From NCBI RefSeq assembly GCF_018613655.1, contig NZ_JAGGPW010000004.1:53586-117585 (forward strand): DNA of 64,000 bases. The letters are read 5' to 3'. Position 1 is the first letter of the stretch; each line of letters opens with the position of its first letter. Positions 1-7,012 of this stretch are shown in pieces. The notes under the pieces are model-generated. The model saw only the letters and a list, made by a program, of their open reading frames with translations. It was not told the origin of the DNA and did not search any database. The stretch is from Planococcus sp. ISL-109 (lineage in GTDB: Bacteria; Bacillota; Bacilli; Bacillales_A; Planococcaceae). The translations under genes and the position numbers were made by a program.

Positions 1-16
1 GGTTTTGCGGAATATC
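1..16 (-). repeat. End of a GC-rich dispersed repeat, cut by the window edge
   Basis: The first 16 bases are the reverse complement of the starting edge of the repeats at 27591 and 34281 (GATATTCCGCAAAACC). Identity with the 34281 copy continues to base 23. Only the edge of this copy is inside the window, in inverted orientation relative to the other two. Confidence 0.7.
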
Positions 17-168
17 TACAGTGGAAATTACATATCAATAAAAAGTCGAATAATCTGAGTAATTTCGTTTTTGTTCGGTGATAATTTTCTTACTTCAGGG
101 AGATCTGATGAATGAAAAAGGAGCTTGGCGGGTATGGTAAAGCAATTGATCAGAACGGAAGGAGTTAA

Positions 169-684
169 TTGGATATGTATTATATAAATGAGCCAATTAT
201 CGAACAGCGCAGCTATCAGCCATATGTGGGGATTGCTGCGCGAGTATCAGCTGGAGCAGAAGAAGCCTCAGCACTTGCCGCCGAGATTTTGGACTGGCTG
301 ATCCAGCAGAAGGAAACACCGACGGGACGCCCTTTTATTCGTTATTGGTGCCTCGAAGAAGATGGGCGGCGGTTGATTGAAGTGGGGATTCCGACGAAAC
401 GTTTGCTTTCAGAAGATCATCGTATGGTGACGGGCTATTTGCCGGGCGGCGCATTTGTCCATGCAGTTCACCACGGCCCGCCAAGTGAGTTGTGGGAATC
501 GTCACTGGGGTTGATCGACTGGATTGAAAGAGAAGGTCTTGCAGCTGCTTTGCGATATGAAGGCGAGACGAAAATATGGGATGGACATTTCGCTTTTTTC
601 GTCACGGATCCACTCGAAAAAAAGATGAGCGATGCGTGGACTCTTGAGTTATATATTTTATTGCTCGCGGATCATGCAGCATAA
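169..684 (+). CDS. GyrI-like / AraC effector-binding domain protein
   Basis: A 171-residue protein read as a stand-alone GyrI-like small-molecule-binding domain, a fold that binds hydrophobic or cationic ligands or serves as the sensor part of AraC/MerR regulators. No DNA-binding region is present, so it is probably a ligand-binding or gyrase-inhibitor-like protein. It has a central strand rich in Gly and His (GYLPGGAFVHAVHHGPP, about residues 88-104), as in this family. A TTG start follows GGAAGGAG with about five bases between; an ATG two codons on is the alternative. It is monocistronic and closed by a terminator shared with the converging comK-like gene. The family is assigned from overall pattern only. 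Confidence 0.6.
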   Translation: MDMYYINEPIIEQRSYQPYVGIAARVSAGAEEASALAAEILDWLIQQKETPTGRPFIRYWCLEEDGRRLIEVGIPTKRLLSEDHRMVTGYLPGGAFVHAVHHGPPSELWESSLGLIDWIEREGLAAALRYEGETKIWDGHFAFFVTDPLEKKMSDAWTLELYILLLADHAA

Positions 685-738
685 AAAAGACACCTCACCC
701 TTTGCCGGATAGGGTCCGGCAGACGGAGAGGTGTCTTT
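685..738. terminator. Bidirectional terminator
   Basis: An AAAGACACCTC / GAGGTGTCTTT stem has A-runs on one side and T-runs on the other. It serves both converging genes (169-684 and 744-1214). Confidence 0.8.
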
Positions 739-743
739 AAGCA

Positions 744-1214
744 TTAGCCTTTATTGCGTTCCCGGATTGCCGAATAGAAATACATCATTTCATATAATCG
801 TGTCCGTTGTTTCGATAAGATATGCATCGAAACATTCACTTCAGTAAAGACGCCGAATTGATCATAGATGATCCGGGTCCGTGCGGGGGAAATTGCTTCT
901 AGCCTGTACTGGTGATTGAAGATCCACACGCAGTCAAGCTGGGAGGGAGACTTGGTTGGATAAGCGGCGAGCCCATCCTCTGAAATTAGAAGAGTGGTTT
1001 TTTTATGTTGCTTGAGGTTATGGCGAGTAGCTTTGACGCGGCCTTCGTATGTGGAAGCGAAGAGCATGCAAGCTTTGTCGATCAAGACAAGCGGGGAATC
1101 ACGCGAATATCGTACACCATCTTTTGTCGTGATTCTTGAACGCCGTTCTGTTTCATAGAAAGATTCAAGAAACAGCACATTGCGATCAATTGGGGATTCT
1201 TCATAGTTCTTCAA
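744..1214 (-). CDS. comK: ComK-like competence transcription factor
   Basis: A 156-residue protein of the ComK family, the master activator of DNA-uptake genes in Bacillales, which binds AT-rich AAAA-N5-TTTT boxes. Family-like stretches are seen at about residues 43-60 (VLIDKACMLFASTYEGR) and 80-95 (AAYPTKSPSQLDCVWI). It is shorter than B. subtilis ComK (192 residues), mainly at the C-terminus, where ClpC/MecA recognition lies in B. subtilis, so proteolytic control may differ. A TTG start follows AGAAAGGAGAGG. It is divergent from a small sigma factor at 1457, another protein type tied to competence in related cocci. The family call is fairly sure; the role is inferred. Confidence 0.75.
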   Translation of the reverse strand: MKNYEESPIDRNVLFLESFYETERRSRITTKDGVRYSRDSPLVLIDKACMLFASTYEGRVKATRHNLKQHKKTTLLISEDGLAAYPTKSPSQLDCVWIFNHQYRLEAISPARTRIIYDQFGVFTEVNVSMHILSKQRTRLYEMMYFYSAIRERNKG

Positions 1215-1456
1215 CTAATACCTCTCCTTTCTAGATTACTAGAAAATCGTACCATTCGAATGACGTGATATCAATACAAATAAATAGAAAAATGTATTTA
1301 ATTTTACATTTAACTGGTTCAAACGTAATTTTTAATAATCATTAGAATCTGGTTTTTGATAGGTGTATATGTTCTGTTTTCTGGTTCGCTTTGATATTTA
1401 TTTACTTTTAAGCTGTTCTTACCCGGGAATTCAAGGACGTCCAGAAGGAACAGTAC
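1215..1456. promoter_or_regulatory. Divergent AT-rich promoter region between comK-like and sigma-factor genes
   Basis: A 242-bp AT-rich spacer between divergent starts. It contains AAAA-N5-TTTA at 1288-1300, one mismatch from a ComK half-box, in a run of A and T tracts. Autoregulation is plausible but not demonstrated by the sequence. Confidence 0.35.
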
Positions 1457-1954
1457 ATGGAAAAATTTGCAGAAGTAGCGGAGCAATACGCTCCTATGGT
1501 GTCATCGATTATTCGGAAGCTGAATATCTACACAGACTATGAATCTTTTCGGCAATTGGGCGTCATCGCTTTATGGCAAGCATGGGAGCGGCATGAACCG
1601 GAGATCGGCCATTTCGCGCCGTTTGCTTACCGGAGCATTCAAGGTGCGATGAAAGATGAGTTGGGCAGAAGGCAAAGAGGTGGGCAATTCGTCAAAGATG
1701 CCGAACAGATTCTGGAGGAGGAAGAAGCAGCCGCGGAATGGCAACTGGAAGAATTGCCGGAATGGCTGGAAGACGTGTCCTTGTCCGTTAAAGAACGCCG
1801 CCTATTGCAAGAACTGTACGTGGACGGCTATAGTTTAACCGAATTGCAAAAACGCTATGGGCTCTCGTTATCGGGGATGAAAAAGCGCCGTGAGCGGACC
1901 TTCACAAAAATCCGCCTCGCGATTCCCCACCCTTATAAAGAGGGCCAAAAATAA
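1457..1954 (+). CDS. Small sigma-70 family factor, SigH/ComX-like
   Basis: A 165-residue alternative sigma factor. Residues 10-75 look like region 2 (core-polymerase and -10 binding; QLGVIALWQAWERHEP then the FAPFAYRSIQGAMKDEL helix). Residues 110-155 look like a region 4 helix-turn-helix (LTELQKRYGLSLSGMKKRRER). An acidic linker of Glu and Ala lies between. No anti-sigma gene is adjacent. The region 2 pattern resembles the staphylococcal SigH / streptococcal ComX group, and the divergent ComK-like gene supports a competence role. That role is inference; only a sigma-70 type protein is directly visible. Confidence 0.7.
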   Translation: MEKFAEVAEQYAPMVSSIIRKLNIYTDYESFRQLGVIALWQAWERHEPEIGHFAPFAYRSIQGAMKDELGRRQRGGQFVKDAEQILEEEEAAAEWQLEELPEWLEDVSLSVKERRLLQELYVDGYSLTELQKRYGLSLSGMKKRRERTFTKIRLAIPHPYKEGQK

Positions 1955-2018
1955 CTGGAAGGAATGGGCAAGTTATCGGTATAATGGGAGTCTGAAAAGA
2001 TGAAGGGAAGGTGCCCAT

Positions 2019-3284
2019 ATGGAAGCGATGATGACCGGCATGATCAATAATATCTTTTTTATCATCTTTCCGATCATTCTTTACCAAATGTTCGCGACTG
2101 CAGGGCAGCGGAATTTTTTCGTCAGCCACCGGATTACGATGACAATCTTGTTTTCCATCTCCATCATTTTGTGTATGATATTTCCCTACCAGTTTTTAAC
2201 GGAAGATTATATATTTGACCTTAGGCAAGTCCCAATGATTGTCGGTGCCCTTTACGGCGGGCCGATCGTCAGCGCAGTGCTTTTCATCGTTTCTGCCATT
2301 GGGCGCATTGCCATCGGCGGAGACGGCATGCATATCGCCATTCTCAATCAGTTTCTCGTAGCTGCGGGGGTTCCGTTTCTCGCACCGCTCTACCAAAAAG
2401 TCAACCGCTGGTGGAAGGCGGGGCTCGTTTTCAGCATCTCCATTGTGTCGTTGCTGTTCAATCTGTTTGCCGGATATTTCTTTTTTGGCGATCCGATCCA
2501 TGATTTGATTGGAATTTGGCTGATGCTAATGCTCAATCAGGGCGGCATCATCATTCTGACGGCATTGCTGATCGAGCATTTGCAAAAGCAGGAGTACTTG
2601 TATAATTCGCTCATGCGCCATGAAAAATTGGAGACGGTCAGCCATTTTGCTGCGGCCGTGTCCCATGAACTGCGGAACCCGTTGCAGACCATTAAGGGAT
2701 TTGTGCAATTGATGCAGGAATACGAATACCCGCGCTCGAAGCAACTGGAATTTCAACAGACGATTTTAAATGAAATAAATGCCGCCGAAGACTTGATCGA
2801 TGATTACCTTGTATACGCCAAACCTGCCTACGGTGAGTTAAAGCGTATAGAATTGGAAACGGAACTCTTGCATGTCATCAAAATCATGTCGCCGTATGCG
2901 AGAGCTCAAGATGTGGAAATTTTTGTCCGTGCCGATCATTTATCGAGTTTGATTCTTGGCGATCCGCAAAAACTCCATCAAGCTTTAGTCAATATCATCC
3001 GCAACGGCATAGAAGCAATGCCGACTGGCGGCAAACTGAACATTGAGCTGGAAAACTCGTCGCAAACGGTCTGTGTTCACGTAATGGATGAAGGGGTCGG
3101 TATAACGAAAGAAGCGATGAAACGCCTCGGCGAACCGTACTTCTCCAATAAATCCAAAGGAACCGGACTCGGGCTGATGGTCACGTACAGCATCGTCAAC
3201 CAAATGGGCGGAGAAATAATTGTTGACTCAGAAGTCGGAAAAGGCACGAAGTTCACATTGGAGTTTCCAAAACTTCCCGAATAA
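2019..3284 (+). CDS. Sensor histidine kinase with 5TMR-LYT membrane domain
   Basis: A 421-residue membrane kinase. The first ~190 residues form five to six membrane helices of the 5TMR-LYT type (FDLRQVPMIVGALYGGP, then RIAIGG). A HisKA domain follows with the phospho-acceptor in SHELRNPLQTIKGF (about residue 218), then an ATPase domain with N-box NIIRNGIEAMP and G-boxes DEGVGI and GTGLGLMV. This layout is that of KinB/KinD-like sporulation-phosphorelay kinases. No response regulator is adjacent, which also fits a phosphorelay kinase. The ATG follows GGGAAGGTG. It ends in a terminator shared with uvsE. The signal it senses cannot be read from sequence. Confidence 0.85.
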   Translation: MEAMMTGMINNIFFIIFPIILYQMFATAGQRNFFVSHRITMTILFSISIILCMIFPYQFLTEDYIFDLRQVPMIVGALYGGPIVSAVLFIVSAIGRIAIGGDGMHIAILNQFLVAAGVPFLAPLYQKVNRWWKAGLVFSISIVSLLFNLFAGYFFFGDPIHDLIGIWLMLMLNQGGIIILTALLIEHLQKQEYLYNSLMRHEKLETVSHFAAAVSHELRNPLQTIKGFVQLMQEYEYPRSKQLEFQQTILNEINAAEDLIDDYLVYAKPAYGELKRIELETELLHVIKIMSPYARAQDVEIFVRADHLSSLILGDPQKLHQALVNIIRNGIEAMPTGGKLNIELENSSQTVCVHVMDEGVGITKEAMKRLGEPYFSNKSKGTGLGLMVTYSIVNQMGGEIIVDSEVGKGTKFTLEFPKLPE

Positions 3285-3286
3285 CG

Positions 3287-3336
3287 AAAAAACGCCTGGG
3301 GAAACCGGATGATCCGGTCTACTCCAGGCGTTTTTC
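3287..3336. terminator. Bidirectional terminator
   Basis: An AAAAACGCCTGG / CCAGGCGTTTTT stem with an inner ACCGGAT/ATCCGGT hairpin sits between converging genes. Confidence 0.85.
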
Positions 3337-4208
3337 TATTGGTTTTGCAGCTTTTTCAAAAATGGCAGCACAGCTTGTTCCTTCATTTTCGCCTCGAACA
3401 TGATGTCGACTTCATACCCTTCTACCAGCTTAAGCAATTCCAGGAAATCTTCTTCTGAAATCAAGTTGTGATGACGCAAATCAGTGAAGCCCTCACGCCC
3501 GCTGCTAATGTGGATCTTCGGGCGGCCGACGCCTTCCCAAGTAGCCAAAATCTCTGCGAAATCGACAGGTTTGCCGTCGTTGTTGCAATTATGATGGTGA
3601 ATATCGAAACAAATCGGCACATTGCACAAGGCATGAACGTCCAATACATCGCGCAAAGTGAAGGTCTTATCGTCATTTTCCAGGCGCAGCCGCTGGCGTA
3701 TGGTGTCTGACAACAGCAGGTAATTTTCGGAAAAGCGTTTCTTGGCTGCTTCTTTATCGCCATATGCGCCGCCTGTGTGAAGGATGATATCAGTACCTCC
3801 AAGCAACTGGATCAACTTATCATGATATTCCAAGTCCTCGATGGATTTCCGGACAACTTCCGGTTTCGGTGAATTGAGAACCGTATACTGGCCCGGGTGC
3901 ACTGAAATCCGAATCCCGTGTTCTACAGCCAAACTGCGGATTTCGCTTGCAATCGCCAGGAAATCCGCATCTTCCCACCAACGCCAATCATTGATCGGAT
4001 GCGTCGATAACGGTACGATGGAACTCGAAGCACGGTAAAAGTAGATGCCGTGATCCAAATTCCAGCGAATGACTTGTAAAGTTGTGTCCATATTTTTGAT
4101 AGTTAATTCCTTGATTTTTTCAATGCCTTCTTTTTCTGCGGTTGCCAGACGCAATGTCCGGAAAACCGTTTTCAGTTCCGTATTCATACAAGCGTAACCC
4201 AATCTCAT
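3336..4208 (-). CDS. uvsE: UV DNA damage endonuclease UvsE
   Basis: A 290-residue TIM-barrel endonuclease that nicks DNA 5' of UV photoproducts and other lesions (UVDE family). Family signs: the N-terminus MRLGYACMN, RISVHPGQYTVLNSP, DIILHTGGAYGDK, CFDIHHHNCN and IHISSGREG, carrying metal-binding His, Glu and Asp residues; KIHIS and FEAKMKEQAV close the site. The start is the ATG at 4208, preceded by AAGGAG; a longer frame to 4256 lacks family features. It is transcribed divergently from the SRPBCC gene, with a 9-bp inverted repeat between them. Confidence 0.93.
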   Translation of the reverse strand: MRLGYACMNTELKTVFRTLRLATAEKEGIEKIKELTIKNMDTTLQVIRWNLDHGIYFYRASSSIVPLSTHPINDWRWWEDADFLAIASEIRSLAVEHGIRISVHPGQYTVLNSPKPEVVRKSIEDLEYHDKLIQLLGGTDIILHTGGAYGDKEAAKKRFSENYLLLSDTIRQRLRLENDDKTFTLRDVLDVHALCNVPICFDIHHHNCNNDGKPVDFAEILATWEGVGRPKIHISSGREGFTDLRHHNLISEEDFLELLKLVEGYEVDIMFEAKMKEQAVLPFLKKLQNQ

Positions 4209-4231
4209 CGCTTTCAACTCCTTATAGGAAA

Positions 4232-4272
4232 TATACCCGATTTGAGTAGAAAACACACGGAACTCGGGTATA
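4232..4272. promoter_or_regulatory. Inverted repeat in the divergent uvsE/SRPBCC promoter
   Basis: TATACCCGA (4232-4240) and its exact complement TCGGGTATA (4264-4272) are separated by 23 bp between two divergent genes. Each arm contains a TATA-like -10 candidate for one direction, so it may be a symmetric promoter pair, an operator, or both. Confidence 0.5.
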
Positions 4273-4304
4273 GTATAGTAAAGACGAGTGGAGGAGGAAT
4301 TTTA

Positions 4305-4790
4305 ATGACAGCAGAAATTACCAAAAGCACCACAGGTTACAATGCGACATTCGACAGACATTTTAATCATCCACCTGAACAAGTATGGGCCATGCTGACA
4401 AACAACCAAAAGATCCATCGCTGGTTCTACGGGCTTCAAATGGAACAAGAAGGCGAATCCGGCCACTTGACATTAGAGCTGGGCCACGGGAAAAAGAAAG
4501 AATTCCCCATTACCGATTACGAAAAAGGAAAAACTCTTGCTTTTGAATGGGGTGAAGACCATGTGCATTTCAATCTGACACCAACAGACAACGGCACGAA
4601 TGTGCACATGATCGAAACTTTGCCGGGTATTACGAACCAAACACCAAAAGACGTCGCCGGTTGGCATGTTGCACTTGATGTTATGGAAGCCATTCTTGAT
4701 GGGCATGGTATTGAGCGCACATCCGAATGGGAGCGCTGGTACCCTGAATACAAGCGCCTCTTCGAAAGCATGGGCGTCGATTTCGCATAA
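4305..4790 (+). CDS. SRPBCC/AHSA1-domain protein
   Basis: A 161-residue START-like protein of the activator-of-Hsp90 ATPase 1-like (AHSA1/CalC) group, which forms a hydrophobic cavity for lipids or other small ligands. Typical features: an N-terminal ATFDRHFNHPPEQVWAMLT strand-helix, the tryptophan-rich RWFYG, and a C-terminal long helix GWHVALDVMEAILDG. The start is the ATG at 4305 after GGAGGAGG; the longer frame overlaps the divergent promoter. Ligand and role are unknown. A strong terminator follows directly. Confidence 0.8.
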   Translation: MTAEITKSTTGYNATFDRHFNHPPEQVWAMLTNNQKIHRWFYGLQMEQEGESGHLTLELGHGKKKEFPITDYEKGKTLAFEWGEDHVHFNLTPTDNGTNVHMIETLPGITNQTPKDVAGWHVALDVMEAILDGHGIERTSEWERWYPEYKRLFESMGVDFA

Positions 4791-4796
4791 ATACAA

Positions 4797-4832
4797 AAAG
4801 CCAAGCGGCCATTCCGCTTGGCTTTTCTTTTG
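4797..4832 (+). terminator. Terminator after the SRPBCC gene
   Basis: An AAGCCAAGCGG / CCGCTTGGCTT stem is followed by TTCTTTT. Confidence 0.85.
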
Positions 4833-5329
4833 AGTGGAGAAAGTTAGAATTCGAATAAGGCAAAATCGAGCTGATTGTTATTAGTGTCATCCGAAATTTT
4901 GCCTTAGCTAGATTGATGATTGAAGAAATCTAGAATATGAATGTGGCACGTTTGCGTTGTTTGATTTAAGTATCATCCAGATAGACGCCGCCTTGCTTTG
5001 GATCGGCTTCTTGCAGTGAGCCAGGAAGACCATCTGTCTCACTGCATCGGCTCACCCGTATGCACTAGGCGGCTGTTATATTTTATTGGTCGTAGTAAGT
5101 TAAATAATAACTGCTTCTGTAACATTCATCCGCTGTCGGGGGAATCGCTTCCTTGGTGGAGCGTAGTGAACAGAAAACTGATTAGCTCGTTCAGTGAATG
5201 TTGAAATAACCTGTTCTATTCTCCAACTGTCGAGAAGAAGTGTGCAGCATCGTTTGTGCTAACAAAGAGATATCTTCCACTGCTTACTAGTGTGAGAGGA
5301 TGAAGAAACGATCAACACCTCGAAATCTA
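4833..5329. other. Non-coding gap with inverted repeats and a possible structured RNA
   Basis: No credible gene was seen. A 10-bp inverted repeat AAGGCAAAAT / ATTTTGCCTT lies at 4857-4905, and a compact foldable stretch at 4985-5071 is listed separately. Short frames here have no ribosome site or recognisable motif. Confidence 0.5.
4985..5071 (+). ncRNA. Candidate structured RNA with two exclusive pairings
   Basis: The outer arms GCCGCCT (4985-4991) and AGGCGGC (5065-5071) enclose TGCAGTGAG (5010-5018). This can pair with CTCACTGCA (5036-5044), or, shifted, as GTGAGCC (5014-5020) with GGCTCAC (5047-5053). The two inner helices cannot coexist, the logic of a regulatory switch. A T-rich stretch follows. 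It matches no RNA family known to me. Chance pairing is possible. Confidence 0.3.
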
Positions 5330-5455
5330 GAGACGGAGCGCAAGGGGCCGACGCCTGGGGGGCTGCGCGGGACTGGCGAAACAATGGCGGCGCGCTCTTT
5401 AGCCGCCTTGGTTCGACGTCCGCCCCCGGCAAGCCTGCCCCTGAAGCGCAGTCTC
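5330..5455. repeat. GC-rich element with imperfect terminal inverted repeats
   Basis: A 126-bp block much richer in GC than its surroundings. Its outermost 19 bases (start GAGACGGAGCGC, end GCGCAGTCTC) are imperfectly inverted, 14 of 19 matching. It has no coding features and reads like a small non-autonomous or REP-like intergenic element, different from the repeat at 27591/34281. Confidence 0.45.
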
Positions 5456-5496
5456 ATAGCACTAGCTAACTTGTCATGAATAGGTGGCAATTCGCC

Positions 5497-6255
5497 TCAA
5501 GAAATCTGAAACTCATACTTACGGTCTTCACGAAACTCCCCGTTTAAGTAGCTCCGTTCTGCAAACGTCACTAGCCCCTCATGATCAATCAATAGCACCG
5601 TCGCTGACCGTGTTCCGTAGTCTGGCATCTTGATGAACATCGGAGACAGCGCACGCTCCAGTTCCAAACCGACGCCAGTTTGCGGAAGCCGGTCATCAGA
5701 CGCCTGCTCGGCATCTGCCAGAATTTCAAACAGCCGGTCTAACTGCACATCCTCATTCAATGATACGTATGCCTCCAGCTTTTCTTTTCCGCGTTCCACC
5801 TTCGGCCATGGTGTATTCAAGAAATGATTGCTAAGTCCGTGCGTCCCAGGCGGCACTTTGACCGGTTCACCATGAATATTATTATAATAATAAAGGCCTT
5901 CTGCATCGCCGGCGATCAAATTGAATCCCGCGTACTGTCGGTCGTCAATAGCTTGCAAGTATGCTTCCGGTGAAATGTGGCCCTCAAGAAATTGCGTAAC
6001 AAGCTCGCCGCGGGATCGCGCGCCGGCCGCCATGTGTTCAGGGTCCCGGTAATTGGTCAGCGCCGCGAAGCGTCCGGATTTGTTGACGCCAAGCCATGTG
6101 CCCATCTGGCTCAGGTCACGTCCAGCTAAAATGGCGGGAGCGTCTTTCCAAAAATGGGCAGGCGCTGCAGGGCGTCCGTAAAACTCATCGCGGTTTGCCG
6201 CTACTATTAATTTATAGCGGGGGTGATGTTGGAATTGCAAATTGATCAAGCACAT
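5497..6255 (-). CDS. NRDE/TANGO2 family protein
   Basis: A 252-residue protein with the family's hallmark Cys at residue 2 (MCLINLQ), the name-giving NRDE motif in VAANRDEFYGRP, then GTWLGVNKSGRFAALTNYR, RSRGELV and a C-terminal RSATVLLID. TANGO2-type proteins are linked to haem and lipid handling in eukaryotes; the bacterial role is not established. The start is the ATG at 6255 after AAGGAGG; the 58 residues upstream in the longer frame are not family-like. It appears monocistronic. Confidence 0.88.
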   Translation of the reverse strand: MCLINLQFQHHPRYKLIVAANRDEFYGRPAAPAHFWKDAPAILAGRDLSQMGTWLGVNKSGRFAALTNYRDPEHMAAGARSRGELVTQFLEGHISPEAYLQAIDDRQYAGFNLIAGDAEGLYYYNNIHGEPVKVPPGTHGLSNHFLNTPWPKVERGKEKLEAYVSLNEDVQLDRLFEILADAEQASDDRLPQTGVGLELERALSPMFIKMPDYGTRSATVLLIDHEGLVTFAERSYLNGEFREDRKYEFQIS

Positions 6256-6483
6256 GGCTAGAACCTCCTTTTTGCTTTTATTATAACGGAAGTGGAGGGG
6301 CTTAGCTTTCGATGTGCTTGCACAAAGGGGACTGTTAAACCAAACGGAATTTACCGAAAAAAGGTTTTTTGTACTTATAAATAGGTACGAAGTTTTTGTT
6401 TGGAAGATTATCTGATAAGATGTAAGCAAGTAAATTTAGGGTGATGTTATTAGGGAGAAACAGGGGGATTTTTATATCAGCAC

Positions 6484-6757
6484 AAATGGGCGGAGATGAA
6501 TTTGTTGTCTTTTTGGAAAACGTGAGACGAGCAATGAAGCAGAACAAGCGGCCCTTCAAATCCGCACCGCGCTGACAGGCGACTGGAAGATTGGAAAAAT
6601 GCCGGTAATGGTTAATTTCAGTATCGGTGTTGCTGTTGCTTCCGCGGCAGGGGAGACAATTTCCTCTATATTAAAGCGCGCGGACGAAGCAATGTATAAG
6701 AATAAGGGATTTTACAGCCATAAGCGAAGAGCTTATGGTTTTTTTCGTGTCTTTTGA
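6484..6757 (+). pseudogene. Remnant of a GGDEF diguanylate cyclase domain
   Basis: One frame reads MGGDEFVVFLENV, the catalytic GGDEF loop. After a frameshift near 6520 another frame continues as NEAEQAALQIRTAL, then FSIGVAVASAAGE and the closing RADEAMYKNKG. All are standard GGDEF landmarks in the right order and spacing. The part before GGDEF, including the metal-binding Asp, is missing. The 3' end carries a perfect terminator (6718-6745). This is a decayed c-di-GMP synthase gene. Confidence 0.85.
6718..6745 (+). terminator. Terminator at the end of the GGDEF remnant
   Basis: A perfect 8-bp stem CCATAAGC / GCTTATGG with a 5-nt loop is followed by seven T. It overlaps the last codons of the shifted frame. 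Confidence 0.85.
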
Positions 6758-7012
6758 ACTAAGTGAGAAAAACAAAATAAATTTTCATAGGGCTAACTAT
6801 ATATTTGAATATTCTGAAATTAAAATGGTTTTCTTTTCCTGTGATAAATGATATGATTTCATTAAATCAATGAACCTAGTTAATCTCCATAATATGTATT
6901 TATAATATAAAAAACACATCTTTTGCCTTAGTTATAAAGGGAGGGCGCTTTGGTATGAGGTAAACAGCGAAATTTGATTAAACTGATAATTCAGATAAAA
7001 AAGAGGTGCAGT

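Noticed and set aside
5287-5490. A 67-codon minus-strand frame
   Set aside because: It lies in the GC-rich inverted-end element; Arg/Gly-rich reading without motif.
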